Below, in pieces: positions 6,558-15,646 of a DNA stretch of 36,672 nt. How positions within the stretch are numbered: position 1 is the stretch's first letter; each line of letters begins with the position of its first letter. A model generated the notes under the pieces. The model was not told where the DNA came from. It worked only from the letters and a program-made list of their open reading frames with translations, and did not search any database. Position numbers and translations under genes: made by a program. Location of the stretch: positions 1 through 36,672 of the forward strand of contig WRBK01000006.1 of assembly GCA_009784575.1 (NCBI GenBank). Reading direction: 5' to 3'. Source of the DNA: Defluviitaleaceae bacterium. GTDB taxonomy: Bacteria > Bacillota > Clostridia > Lachnospirales > WRAX01.

Positions 6558-8225
6558 ATGAAAAAATCAATCAAAGTGCTAGTTATGACATTAGCAATGC
6601 TATTAGTTTTAGGCTTGATGGCAGCATGTGGAGGGGGCAACGATAATAATGATGCTCCAGCCGATACAACAACGCCAGCAGCAACAGATGCACCTGCAAC
6701 GCCTGCTCCAGCTGACACAACCGATGTAGAGCCAGCAGGTATTGACCTTAGTGAAACAGTTACAATCACAGTAACGCGCCGTGGTGGTGCTCGTGATGTT
6801 AATCAACATGACTATTTCGCAGAATATGTGCTTGAAAGATTTAACGTTATCTTTGAAGTTACAGATATCCCAAATGCTGACTACATCACGCGCATGAATC
6901 TTATGTTTGCATCTGGTGACGAAGACCACGTTAGTATTGCTCACCGTCCAGACTTTATGCTTAATGACTGGGTAGAGCAAGGTCATCTTCGTGGTTTCAC
7001 AAGACAAGAGTTAGAGATGCTAATGCCTAACTACATTGAGCATTGGAATGAAGTTGGTCCAGATGTATGGGATATTGTGTGGAACACAATCATGCACTCT
7101 GATGGTTTAGCTTATTATCTGCCGCATCGTCGTCCACATGCTATGAACATGTCTTGGATGTACAGAGCAGACCTTTTTGAAGAGCTTAACCTAGAGTTCC
7201 CAGATACAATTGATGAACTTATTCCAATCTTGCATCAATTACAAGCACACACAGGTGGTTTCCCAATTGTTGAAGCTGACCCTGATGGTCCTATCTGGGC
7301 TTTCCAAGGCTGGATGCAGATTTTTGGTATGCCTGAGCTTGGCGCACGTGACCTTTCTATGATTCATCCTGTAACAGGTGAGTTTGAGCCATATATCTTT
7401 ACAACAGATGCTTTCCGCAGATACACGTCTTTCCTTAACTATCTGCATGATAGCGGTCTTATGTGGCCAGAATTTATCACAGGCACAGCGGAACAAAGAA
7501 ACAGCCTGCAGTCCAGAAACAACCGTTTTGTACAATGGGGTTGGCCAGAGCAAATCCCCACAATCCAAAACGAGCTTTCTCAAGAATATGACCCAAATGC
7601 TCGTTGGGAGTGGGCAACAGTTATGCTTACAGAAGACCCAGCAAATGGTCATTTCTTCAAGCGTGACCCATTCCATACAGCTGATGGTGTAGGTATCAGC
7701 ATTGATGCTCCTGATTATGTTGTAGAGCGTTGGTTCTATTTCATGAACTGGCTGTATTCTGATGAGGGCATGACATTCAACTCATTTGGTATCGAAGGCA
7801 CTCACTTTGAGTGGGTTGGCGACGAACGCCACTTCCTAGACCATATGACAAATCCAGCTGATCCAGGTGGTTACGGGCTCGTAAACTTTGGTTTCGTATC
7901 TATGGCTGGTGGTCTTCACCATCCAGACATCAACCGCGTATATCGTCCTTGGATGATAGACCTACACAACACATTCTATGGTAGAGATAACTATTTCTTC
8001 CATTTAGCACCTATTATGCGTTTTACAGCTGAAGAAACAAGGGAATTGGCTCAAATCCAAACTCTTCTTAACCAAACACGTGATGAGTATTTCTCAAGAT
8101 TTATCGTTGGTCAAATTGACATCAACAATGATGCTCATTGGCAAGAGTATATTGACACCATGAATGCTCTAGGTTTGGATCGTTTCAAAGAAATCCGCTC
8201 AGCTGCATTTGAGCGTAGCAACTAA
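6558..8225 (+). CDS. Extracellular solute-binding lipoprotein of the sugar ABC transporter (LipO-like)
   Basis: The 555-residue protein starts with a lipoprotein signal peptide whose lipobox GLMAAC places the lipidated Cys at residue 24. An Asn/Asp/Thr/Ala-rich linker follows (about 25-60) and then a large family-1-type solute-binding domain. It should capture oligosaccharide at the outer face of the membrane and deliver it to the two permeases encoded just upstream. The length (over 500 residues) and aromatic-rich domain match the LipO-type proteins that accompany LplB/YtcP permeases. A strong AAAGGAGG ribosome binding site precedes the start. A stable hairpin follows the gene, which may protect the upstream message or reduce transcription into the enzyme genes, so that binding protein is made in excess. 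Confidence 0.93.
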   Translation: MKKSIKVLVMTLAMLLVLGLMAACGGGNDNNDAPADTTTPAATDAPATPAPADTTDVEPAGIDLSETVTITVTRRGGARDVNQHDYFAEYVLERFNVIFEVTDIPNADYITRMNLMFASGDEDHVSIAHRPDFMLNDWVEQGHLRGFTRQELEMLMPNYIEHWNEVGPDVWDIVWNTIMHSDGLAYYLPHRRPHAMNMSWMYRADLFEELNLEFPDTIDELIPILHQLQAHTGGFPIVEADPDGPIWAFQGWMQIFGMPELGARDLSMIHPVTGEFEPYIFTTDAFRRYTSFLNYLHDSGLMWPEFITGTAEQRNSLQSRNNRFVQWGWPEQIPTIQNELSQEYDPNARWEWATVMLTEDPANGHFFKRDPFHTADGVGISIDAPDYVVERWFYFMNWLYSDEGMTFNSFGIEGTHFEWVGDERHFLDHMTNPADPGGYGLVNFGFVSMAGGLHHPDINRVYRPWMIDLHNTFYGRDNYFFHLAPIMRFTAEETRELAQIQTLLNQTRDEYFSRFIVGQIDINNDAHWQEYIDTMNALGLDRFKEIRSAAFERSN

Positions 8226-8250
8226 AAGATTTATTGAATTAAATTACCGA

Positions 8251-8290
8251 TTAGAGGTCGCCGTTATAATCGGCGACCTCTAATTAATTT
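8251..8290 (+). terminator. Intercistronic hairpin / partial terminator after the binding-protein gene
   Basis: A perfect 13-bp stem (8251-8263 with 8271-8283), GC-rich in the middle, encloses a 7-base loop and is followed by TTAATTTGTTT. The T tract is interrupted, so read-through into the downstream enzyme genes is likely. Such hairpins after binding-protein genes commonly set unequal expression within transport operons. Confidence 0.7.
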
Positions 8291-8309
8291 GTTTGCGGAG
8301 GACAAAACT

Positions 8310-10544
8310 ATGAATAGATTGTATTTCGAAAAATATGCTAATTTTGATAGAATTAATGAACCCGTGGGTGTGTCAATACCTTTTGCAAAAGGTATTTTAT
8401 CAAAACAGGATTTGGATAAACTTGTGATACGCGATAGAGACGGCAACATGGCTACTAGCCAAGCTGTAGCTCTAGGTTTATGGGGTGATGATTCTGTAAA
8501 ATGGGCAAAGGTGGATTTTTTGGCAAATCTCCCCGCAAATAAAGATGCAGAATATATGTATCAGATAAGTGAAGTAACTCAGAGGCAAGATTCTACAATC
8601 GAAATCAAAGAGTACAAAAAAATGTTAGAAATTAACAATGGGTGTATTAGCATTACCTTAAATAACGCCGTTGGAGCAAAGCCGTTCCTTTCGTTTAGTT
8701 GCGATGGGTTCTCTGTTTTCGAAGATGGGATAGATGGTCCATATATCATTGATGATAACGGAAAAAAATATGATGTAGCTTTAGGTGACAAGTGGAATAT
8801 AGAAGAGTACGGTACTGTTTTTTGCAAACTAAGCTCCAAAGGCACACACACAAGTGCAGATGGCACAAAATATCTCGATTTTATTATAAATATCACAGTA
8901 TATGCAAACACGCCATGGTTTGAAGTGCAGTATAGAATAATAAACAGGTCAGAACCAGAATATGTATATCTTAAAAAAATCGCGCTTGATTTTTACTTTG
9001 ACAATCAGCATAGCATTGATTATTCCTTAGCAACATCCAATTATCGTAGCAATATACGTACAAAACCCAACGATGGAGCGGATTTGCGCTTTATGATAGA
9101 TGCCGACTATCTGCTTAGCGATGCTAATGAGCAGATACCAGAGACTTTTTACGGAACATTTTTTGCGGCACGCAGTAACGAGGGTGCTGGCGGCATTTGT
9201 GCCACTTTATATCAAGCATACCAAAATTTCCCTAAAGCCTTGACTGTAGGCAAAAAAATGATGTCCATAGAGATTTTACCAGAAGAATATGGGCAACTAA
9301 AGTATTATCGTGGCATGGCAAAAAATCACAAGTTTTTCTTACATTTATATGACAAAAATACAAGTATAGATGAGCTAAATAAACGCAGTCTTATGTTGCA
9401 ACATATGGACAAGCCCGCTCTTGACCCCAAGGTGTACGAGCAAAGCGGGTGCTATCCTGGTATTTTTGCCAAAAAACAGTGGATTCCTTTTGAATCTTGG
9501 CTTTTAAACAAAGCTGACAATCGCGGTAAGGCTTATGGTATGCTACATTGGGGGGATAGTCCCGATGCTGGCTACTCCCAGCAGGGTCGCGGTGGTGGCG
9601 AGCATGTATGGACAAACAATGAATACGACTTTCCATATGCCGCTATGCAACTTTTTGCGCGTACAGGGCATAGGCGACTTTTGGATTATATGATGGTGAC
9701 GGCCGAGCATTGGGCAGGCATCGACGTATTGCATTATGACCCCGACCCGCTAAAACATGGTGCACAAATAGAGCATTCCAAAGATCATATAACAGGTCCT
9801 GTGGAGATAAGCCACGAATGGGTCGAGGGACTATTCGCCTACTATTATCAGACAGGCGATAAATTCGCATATGATACCGCGATAGGCATAGGACAAAATA
9901 TCTTGCGCCATCTGGAGCTACCAAAATATCATGGCAGCGGCGGCGTAAGTGCGCGGGAGACAGGCTGGGCTTTGCGTGCATTGTCCGCACTATACACAGA
10001 GACCAATGATGAGAGTTGGCTAGCACAAGTCGACTTTATTATCTCACATTTTGAAAACTGGAAAGACACGCATGGCGGCTGGCTTGCACCATACACTGAC
10101 CACACACTTATCCGCGTTCCTTTTATGATTGGTGTTGCAGTTGGCAGCCTAATGCGTTATTATAGAATTAAGCCTGAAGAAAAAATTAAGAAAATGATTA
10201 TAGATGCTGTGGATGACTTATGCGAAAACTCGATATTAGAAAACGGGTTGTTCTACTATAAGGAGCTACAGAGTCTGCGCAGACCAGGCGGCAATCCGCT
10301 TGTGTTGGAGGCTTTAGCATGTGCATACGAGCTTACGGGTAACGAGAAATACCTAGAGCTGGGCATACCCACATTCAAGTTAAACATGGGCAGAATGGAG
10401 GGTATGGGCGGTAAAAAAGAGAAAATTAAAGACGGCGTGCTAATGGCTGGCTCTAGCGTAAAGGGCTTTGCGCAAGGCTTCTTTCCTATGGCATACTTTT
10501 TCCATCATATTAGCGGAACAGATTTGCTTGAAGAGCTGAAATGA
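8310..10544 (+). CDS. Exo-rhamnogalacturonan lyase-like protein (PcRGLX / PL26-like)
   Basis: The 744-residue protein begins MNRLYFEKYANFDRINEPVG and then VSIPFAKGIL, a beta-rich N-terminal region (about 1-330) like the first domains of the PcRGLX family. A central-to-C-terminal region rich in helices follows (about 400-720, with GDSPDAGYSQQGRGGGEHVWTN-type and GGVSARETGWALRALSALY-type segments) and looks like an alpha/alpha toroid. Family members of PL26 release unsaturated disaccharides from rhamnogalacturonan I. I assign the family from remembered sequence pattern and from context, not from identified catalytic residues. There is no signal peptide, so it should act in the cytoplasm. The start at 8310 is preferred over an in-frame TTG at 8289 because GCGGAGG lies just before it. 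A related hydrolase or unsaturated glucuronidase cannot be excluded. Confidence 0.6.
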   Translation: MNRLYFEKYANFDRINEPVGVSIPFAKGILSKQDLDKLVIRDRDGNMATSQAVALGLWGDDSVKWAKVDFLANLPANKDAEYMYQISEVTQRQDSTIEIKEYKKMLEINNGCISITLNNAVGAKPFLSFSCDGFSVFEDGIDGPYIIDDNGKKYDVALGDKWNIEEYGTVFCKLSSKGTHTSADGTKYLDFIINITVYANTPWFEVQYRIINRSEPEYVYLKKIALDFYFDNQHSIDYSLATSNYRSNIRTKPNDGADLRFMIDADYLLSDANEQIPETFYGTFFAARSNEGAGGICATLYQAYQNFPKALTVGKKMMSIEILPEEYGQLKYYRGMAKNHKFFLHLYDKNTSIDELNKRSLMLQHMDKPALDPKVYEQSGCYPGIFAKKQWIPFESWLLNKADNRGKAYGMLHWGDSPDAGYSQQGRGGGEHVWTNNEYDFPYAAMQLFARTGHRRLLDYMMVTAEHWAGIDVLHYDPDPLKHGAQIEHSKDHITGPVEISHEWVEGLFAYYYQTGDKFAYDTAIGIGQNILRHLELPKYHGSGGVSARETGWALRALSALYTETNDESWLAQVDFIISHFENWKDTHGGWLAPYTDHTLIRVPFMIGVAVGSLMRYYRIKPEEKIKKMIIDAVDDLCENSILENGLFYYKELQSLRRPGGNPLVLEALACAYELTGNEKYLELGIPTFKLNMGRMEGMGGKKEKIKDGVLMAGSSVKGFAQGFFPMAYFFHHISGTDLLEELK

Positions 10545-10552
10545 GGTGCTTT

Positions 10553-11506
10553 ATGACAAAATATATTGTGGCAAAAGATGGGTTAGGGGATTTTGATACC
10601 ATTCAAGCGGCTATTGACCATATGGGCAAAGGCGGTGGCAAAATATATGTCAAAGCAGGTGAATATATCGAAAAAATATCTATCACCGCTAACAATGTCA
10701 TGCTAATAGGCGATGATGCGAAATCAACCATCATTAGCTATGGGGACTATGCCCGCAAAATAGATGAATATGGCAAGGAATACGGCACATTCAGAAGCCA
10801 AAGTGTATATGTAAGTGGTAATGATTTTTGTGCCATAGGCATAAGTTTTGTAAATTCTGCTGGAGCAGGCAATGATGTGGGTCAGGCTGTGGCTTTTTAT
10901 GGCGATGGCGATAGGCACGGCTTCTATAATTGCGAGTTTCATGGGCATCAGGACACGCTCTTTATGTCTCCTTTGCCGCCTAACCCCCAAAGCATAAGCC
11001 CCCTCCACCGTAGTTATTTTGAAGACTGCTTAATCCGTGGTGATGTGGACTTCATTTTTGGAGGTTCTGTATCGTATTTTGAAAATTGCACCATAATCTC
11101 CAATGATAGAGGCTTGACAGATTATCCGAATGGCTATATTACAGCCGCATGTACACCACAGGGGTTTGAATATGGCTATGTGTTCCATAAATGCCGCCTA
11201 GAAAGCGATGCCGCACCCGATACAGTCTATCTTGGCAGACCATGGCGCGATTATGCAAAAACGGTGCTTATAGACTGTTACATGGGCGCGCATATAAAGC
11301 AAGAAGGCTGGCATAATTGGCGCAGACCAGAAGCTGAACAGACCGCATTTTATGCAGAATACAAGAGCCATGGCACAGGCGGAAATATGACAAAGCGCGT
11401 GCCATGGTCAAGAGAGCTAAGTGTGGTACAGGCAGCAGAATACACAATAGAAAATATACTCTCTGGCTGGCTGCCACAAATCCAAGGAGGAAATCATGAC
11501 ATATAA
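10553..11506 (+). CDS. Pectinesterase (carbohydrate esterase family 8)
   Basis: This 317-residue right-handed beta-helix enzyme removes methyl esters from homogalacturonan, giving galacturonate and methanol. The family motifs are all present: GQAVAFYGDGD near 110, GHQDT with general acid Asp134, VDFIFG with nucleophile Asp166, and LGRPWR with Arg229. It lacks a signal peptide, so it should work on imported oligosaccharides, unlike secreted plant-type enzymes. The ATG at 10553 follows GAGGTG; an ATG at 10541 overlaps the stop of the preceding gene and lacks its own binding site. The next gene starts 11 bases before this one ends, which suggests translational coupling. Confidence 0.93.
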   Translation: MTKYIVAKDGLGDFDTIQAAIDHMGKGGGKIYVKAGEYIEKISITANNVMLIGDDAKSTIISYGDYARKIDEYGKEYGTFRSQSVYVSGNDFCAIGISFVNSAGAGNDVGQAVAFYGDGDRHGFYNCEFHGHQDTLFMSPLPPNPQSISPLHRSYFEDCLIRGDVDFIFGGSVSYFENCTIISNDRGLTDYPNGYITAACTPQGFEYGYVFHKCRLESDAAPDTVYLGRPWRDYAKTVLIDCYMGAHIKQEGWHNWRRPEAEQTAFYAEYKSHGTGGNMTKRVPWSRELSVVQAAEYTIENILSGWLPQIQGGNHDI

Positions 11507-13013
11507 AAACCCTATAATACCAGGCTTTTACCCCGACCCAAGCATATGCAAAAAGGGCGGCGATTATTATTTGGTAGCATCTACCTTTGAATTTTTCCCT
11601 GGTGTTCCTATCTTTCATTCCAAAGACCTAGTAAATTGGACACAAATAGGGCATTGCTTAACGCGCAAAAGCCAGCTAGATTTGGATGGCATAGCTGCAT
11701 CCAAGGGCATTTATGCTGCCACAATACGCTATAATCCCCATAACGATATGTTCTATATGGTGACAACAAATCGCACAAAAATTGAGAATTTCTTTGTATA
11801 TGCCAAAAACCCTGCGGGAGAATGGTCTGACCCTATACGCGTAAACATGCCAGGCATCGACCCTTCATTGTATTTTGACGACGACGAAGTAGCGCATTAT
11901 ATCTCAAATTGGCGCGACCGTAGTGTGCATAAAGCGGGCTTTTTAATGGCACCTATAAGTTTGGAGACAGGCGAATTTTTAGCAGAGCCAAAGCCACTTT
12001 GGGGCGGCATAGGGCAAAATGCGCCCGAAGCCCCGCATATATACAAGCGTAACGGCTGGTATTATCAGGTGATAGCAGAGGGCGGCACAGAGCATAATCA
12101 TATGGTGACTGTAGCTCGTAGCCGCGAGCTTTATGGCACATATGAGCCATGCCCGCATAACCCCATCCTCACACACCAAAACCAAAAGGGGCATGTATTC
12201 CAAGGCACTGGTCATGCAGATTTTATAGAAGATGACAATGGCAACTGGTGGGCTGTATTTTTGGGCTTTAGGCAAACGCATCAATATTTCCATCATCTAG
12301 GGCGCGAGACATTCCTTGCTCCTGTGGATTGGGTGGATGGTTGGCCTGTTATAAATAGTAGCAAGCCAATACAGATTGAGATGAATGTAGATAGGGTTAA
12401 TGATGCACAACAAGAGCCAATACCAGCATACAGCACAAATTTTGCAACATGGGATTTTAATTGGTTATATCTGCGCAACCCTGATGAAGGTTGTTACGAG
12501 TTTACTCCAAGTGGGCTTTATTTGCAGGGCAACAAGCATACGCTTTCAGATGTAAAAAACCCTGCCTTCTTAGGCATTAGACAAAATCATTTAACAGGTT
12601 ATGCTGAGTGTGACTTAGAGTTCGACCCTACGGCGAACAATGATGAAGCAGGCATGTCTGTTTTCTATAAATTCGATGCACATTTTGATGTGTTTATCAC
12701 GCGGATAGATGGACAAAATTATCTGTGCTATCGTAAGGTTGTTGGGGATATTTTCCATATAGAAACAAAGTTACCCATAAACACAAGCAAGGTAACAATA
12801 AAAATATGTGCCGCGCCGCTTGTTTACAAGATGTACGCAATCATAGATGGCGCAGAGGTGTATCTTGGGCAGGGCTTGACACGCCACGTATCCACAGAGG
12901 CTCACGAACTAGGCTTTACAGGTGTTTTTTATGCCATATATGCCAGCGGCAATGGCAGCAAGGCGCAGTCAAAAGCATTGTTTACAAGATTTGAAAGGTC
13001 GAAAGGAGAATAG
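11496..13013 (+). CDS. Glycoside hydrolase family 43 (beta-xylosidase / alpha-L-arabinofuranosidase type)
   Basis: The 505-residue protein has the five-bladed propeller domain of GH43 (about 1-310) followed by a beta-sandwich (about 320-500) like the C-terminal domain of XynB-type enzymes. Catalytic positions are visible: Asp14 in GFYPDPS as general base, Asp122 in PGIDPS as pKa modulator, and Glu178 in APEAPHIY as general acid. Substrates in this group are terminal arabinofuranose or xylose residues; in this operon arabinan or xylose side chains of pectin are the likely targets. No signal peptide is present. The AAGGAGG site lies inside the end of the pectinesterase gene, and kdgF follows after 2 bases. 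Confidence 0.92.
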   Translation: MTYKNPIIPGFYPDPSICKKGGDYYLVASTFEFFPGVPIFHSKDLVNWTQIGHCLTRKSQLDLDGIAASKGIYAATIRYNPHNDMFYMVTTNRTKIENFFVYAKNPAGEWSDPIRVNMPGIDPSLYFDDDEVAHYISNWRDRSVHKAGFLMAPISLETGEFLAEPKPLWGGIGQNAPEAPHIYKRNGWYYQVIAEGGTEHNHMVTVARSRELYGTYEPCPHNPILTHQNQKGHVFQGTGHADFIEDDNGNWWAVFLGFRQTHQYFHHLGRETFLAPVDWVDGWPVINSSKPIQIEMNVDRVNDAQQEPIPAYSTNFATWDFNWLYLRNPDEGCYEFTPSGLYLQGNKHTLSDVKNPAFLGIRQNHLTGYAECDLEFDPTANNDEAGMSVFYKFDAHFDVFITRIDGQNYLCYRKVVGDIFHIETKLPINTSKVTIKICAAPLVYKMYAIIDGAEVYLGQGLTRHVSTEAHELGFTGVFYAIYASGNGSKAQSKALFTRFERSKGE

Positions 13014-13015
13014 TT

Positions 13016-13351
13016 ATGTTTTTTTCTGGAAAGAAAGCAGTTTTGGAGAAGATAAATGACAACATAAGCCGCAAAGTTTTAGCCCATGCAGGTGGCATGA
13101 TGGCGGTGGAGGTGCATTTTAAAGCACCTATTACGGATTATGGAATACATTCTCATCCGCATGAACAGATTGCGTATGTAATTAAAGGCAAGTTTGAGTT
13201 CAAAGTAAATGATGAGATATTCCATCTTGAGCAAGGAGACTCTATATATTTTCCGCCAAATGTGTCGCATGGCTGCATTCTGCATTCAGATGAGGGCATT
13301 TTGCTAGACACCTTCACACCGCAACGCGAAGACTTCCTTAAAAAATCATGA
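13016..13351 (+). CDS. kdgF: KdgF-like cupin (unsaturated uronate linearisation)
   Basis: This 111-residue single-domain cupin has the sequence pattern of KdgF, which turns the 4,5-unsaturated uronate released by pectate or alginate lyases into the linear ketone that enters the Kdu/Kdg pathway. The first cupin motif holds the metal-ligand cluster HSHPHEQ (45-51) and the second holds PPNVSHG with His85. The N-terminal MFF and the C-terminal DTFTPQREDFL are also characteristic. It follows the GH43 gene by 2 bases and overlaps the next gene by ATGA. Its presence supports lyase activity in this operon. The rest of the pathway (KduI, KduD, KdgK, KdgA) is not encoded in the window. Confidence 0.85.
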   Translation: MFFSGKKAVLEKINDNISRKVLAHAGGMMAVEVHFKAPITDYGIHSHPHEQIAYVIKGKFEFKVNDEIFHLEQGDSIYFPPNVSHGCILHSDEGILLDTFTPQREDFLKKS

Positions 13352-13737
13352 AGCGGTTTCTGTTAGTTTCATGGGGTGCTGGGCTTGTGTCTTTTTTACT
13401 TGTGTATATGCTTGGCATGACTGTTTTTCAGGTCGGTATGGGTATAGGTCTATTTAACAGCCTTTTTACACATCAGGCAATACGTGAGCCAGGCATAAAA
13501 GATGACGTAAAATGGCGGTTTTATCTAATTTTCCACTACGCGCGAAATATAATCTTTTCGCTTGCGCTTTGCATTATAATAGCAGAGCTATGGCCTGTTT
13601 TGCAGAACCATGTTGTGCCTATATGGGATTTAGAGCCACTAACATTTGGTCTGGTCTATGGCATTGTGCATACTGTTGTATTAGGCTTGCTTTTGTTACT
13701 TTGTAAGTATTTACCCGCATCTTTTAAGAGAGGTTAG
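13348..13737 (+). CDS. Small integral membrane protein of unknown function
   Basis: The 129-residue protein has three or four hydrophobic segments: about 4-34 ([18 protein letters not shown] then [11 protein letters not shown]), 62-82 ([19 protein letters not shown]) and 98-120 ([20 protein letters not shown]). It has no catalytic motif and I do not recognise a family. Its ATG overlaps the kdgF stop (ATGA), so translation is probably coupled to kdgF and it is part of the pectin operon. The methyltransferase-restriction gene starts 5 bases after it. Confidence 0.65.
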   Translation: MKRFLLVSWGAGLVSFLLVYMLGMTVFQVGMGIGLFNSLFTHQAIREPGIKDDVKWRFYLIFHYARNIIFSLALCIIIAELWPVLQNHVVPIWDLEPLTFGLVYGIVHTVVLGLLLLLCKYLPASFKRG

Positions 13738-13742
13738 TAATA

Positions 13743-15638
13743 ATGGAAGAATCGACTCACACAAATAACCAAAACATACGCGTTATTTCGTTGTTCGCTG
13801 GTGCAGGGGGGCTTGATTTGGGCTTCGTTCGTGCTGGCTTTGAAATTGTGGCAGCTAATGAATATGACAGCACCATTTGGGAGACCTACGAAAAAAATCA
13901 TAAAGCTCCGCTAATTAAAGGCGACATAAGAAAGATTGATTCTAGTCATTTTCCCGATTGTGACGGTATTATCGGCGGTCCTCCATGTCAATCTTGGAGC
14001 GAAGCTGGTAGCTTGCGCGGAATAGATGACCCGCGTGGTCAACTATTCTTTGAATACATAAGGCTTATCAAAGATAAGAAACCAAAGTTTTTCTTGGCCG
14101 AAAATGTATCTGGGATGTTAGCTGGTCGACATAATCAAGCTGTAAAGAATATAGTAAGTCTATTTGAAGAGGCTGGGTACAATGTATACATCGACTTGCT
14201 AAATGCTTCCGATTTTGGTGTTCCACAAGATAGGAGGCGTGTATTTTATGTTGGCATAAGGAAGGACTTAGAGGCAACGTTCAGATTTCCTGAAGCAACA
14301 AAGAGTAAAGTTCCTTTGTCAAAAGCTATAGGTGATTTGCATGATACCGCCCTCCCTGCATTAGCATCAAATAAAACAAATGGTGATAACTGCATTGTAA
14401 GCAATCATGAATATATGACAGGTGGTTTTTCCAGCATTTTCATGTCCAGAAACAGAGTTAGGGCATGGGATGAACAGTCGTTCACAATTCAAGCGGGTGG
14501 TCGTCACGCGCCCCTTCATCCTCAAGCCCCAAAAATGACATTTATTGAGCAGAATAAACGAGGGTTTGTAAAAGGAAAGGAGGAGCTGTACAGGCGATTG
14601 TCAGTAAGAGAATGTGCCAGAATACAAACCTTTCCAGATAGCTTCAAGTTTTATTATAAAGATTTATCAAATGCTTATAAAATGATTGGGAATGCCGTTC
14701 CCGTAAGGCTTGCTTATGCTATGGCAGAAGCAATAAAACAAACACTTGATGCAACATTACCGATTGCAAAACGAAATCGATATAAGGAGAAAGTGTCCAT
14801 GAGAGCAAATATACTAATTGCAATAGCAAATATTGCAAAAATACCTGTTAATGAACTGCGTTCTTTTTATGAAAGCCGCAACAGGGCAAATGGTATGGGG
14901 GAATCATTAGAAAATTACATTAAGGACGTTTTCGCTGGAACGCTAAACGAAACAAACGAGCAAAATCGGCTTGCCCTGCTTGAGCAGGTGTTTTCATATC
15001 AAGGTAACCAAAATAATCCTCCAGATATGATTGTACGCAATTGTGATGCAATTGAAGTCAAGAAAATAGAGAGACAAACTTCCTCACTCGCATTAAACAG
15101 CTCTTACCCTAAGGCAAAGCTTTTTGTCGACAATCCTAGGATTACAGTTGCTTGTCGGAATTGTGAGGATTGGCAAGAAAAAGACATTTTGTACGCAACT
15201 GGTGTTGTAAATAAGAATCATTTGAAAAAGTTATTTTTCATTTATGGTATTGACTATGCTGCAAGCGCAGATATTTACGAACGAATAACCGATGTTATCG
15301 GTTCTGGGGTTAATTCAATTCCTGATGTGGAGCTATCGGAAACGTCAGAGATAGCACGCGTGAATCGTGTTGACCCACTTGGCGTTACAAATTTGCGAGT
15401 TCGTGGAATGTGGGAAATAAAAAATCCATACAATGTCTTCTCCTATGTATATACGCCTAGAGGAGCAGAATTTGAATTTGTCGCAATTATTAATACAGAA
15501 AAATACAATTCATTTCCAGAAAAAGATAGAAATACTTTAGAAAGTATGCCAGAAATCAACATTTCAGATATAAGAATCAAAACACCTGATAACCCATCAA
15601 TTTTAAAGCAGGCAAAGTTAATAGAATTAATAAGGTAG
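13743..15638 (+). CDS. Single-chain type II restriction-modification enzyme: M.HaeIII-like C5 methyltransferase fused to NgoPII-like endonuclease, predicted GGCC
   Basis: Residues 1-345 form a DNA cytosine-5 methyltransferase: FAGAGG (18-23) binds SAM, GPPCQSW holds catalytic Cys82, ENV is at 120-122 and QDRRR at 162-166. The segment [20 protein letters not shown] and the target-recognition part ([20 protein letters not shown]) closely resemble M.HaeIII, which modifies GGCC. Residues 353-631 resemble the NgoPII nuclease (also GGCC), with the PD-(D/E)xK core PPD426-428 and IEVKK (Glu438, Lys440). Both halves in one frame imply a protein that protects and cuts the same site. An internal ATG (codon 353) has its own AAGGAG. 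It lies between the small membrane protein and the GH95 gene of the pectin operon, and its AGA/AGG use looks higher than that of its neighbours, suggesting later insertion. Specificity is inferred from resemblance. Confidence 0.9.
   Translation: MEESTHTNNQNIRVISLFAGAGGLDLGFVRAGFEIVAANEYDSTIWETYEKNHKAPLIKGDIRKIDSSHFPDCDGIIGGPPCQSWSEAGSLRGIDDPRGQLFFEYIRLIKDKKPKFFLAENVSGMLAGRHNQAVKNIVSLFEEAGYNVYIDLLNASDFGVPQDRRRVFYVGIRKDLEATFRFPEATKSKVPLSKAIGDLHDTALPALASNKTNGDNCIVSNHEYMTGGFSSIFMSRNRVRAWDEQSFTIQAGGRHAPLHPQAPKMTFIEQNKRGFVKGKEELYRRLSVRECARIQTFPDSFKFYYKDLSNAYKMIGNAVPVRLAYAMAEAIKQTLDATLPIAKRNRYKEKVSMRANILIAIANIAKIPVNELRSFYESRNRANGMGESLENYIKDVFAGTLNETNEQNRLALLEQVFSYQGNQNNPPDMIVRNCDAIEVKKIERQTSSLALNSSYPKAKLFVDNPRITVACRNCEDWQEKDILYATGVVNKNHLKKLFFIYGIDYAASADIYERITDVIGSGVNSIPDVELSETSEIARVNRVDPLGVTNLRVRGMWEIKNPYNVFSYVYTPRGAEFEFVAIINTEKYNSFPEKDRNTLESMPEINISDIRIKTPDNPSILKQAKLIELIR
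14784..14801 (+). promoter_or_regulatory. Internal ribosome binding site and ATG for a free restriction endonuclease
   Basis: AAGGAG (14784-14789) lies 9 bases before an in-frame ATG (14799) at codon 353 of the fusion. Translation from here would give a 279-residue protein beginning [16 protein letters not shown], which coincides with the natural start of NgoPII-like nucleases and with their usual length of about 280. The message may therefore yield both the fusion and a free nuclease. Confidence 0.6.
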
Positions 15639-15646
15639 AGGTATAC

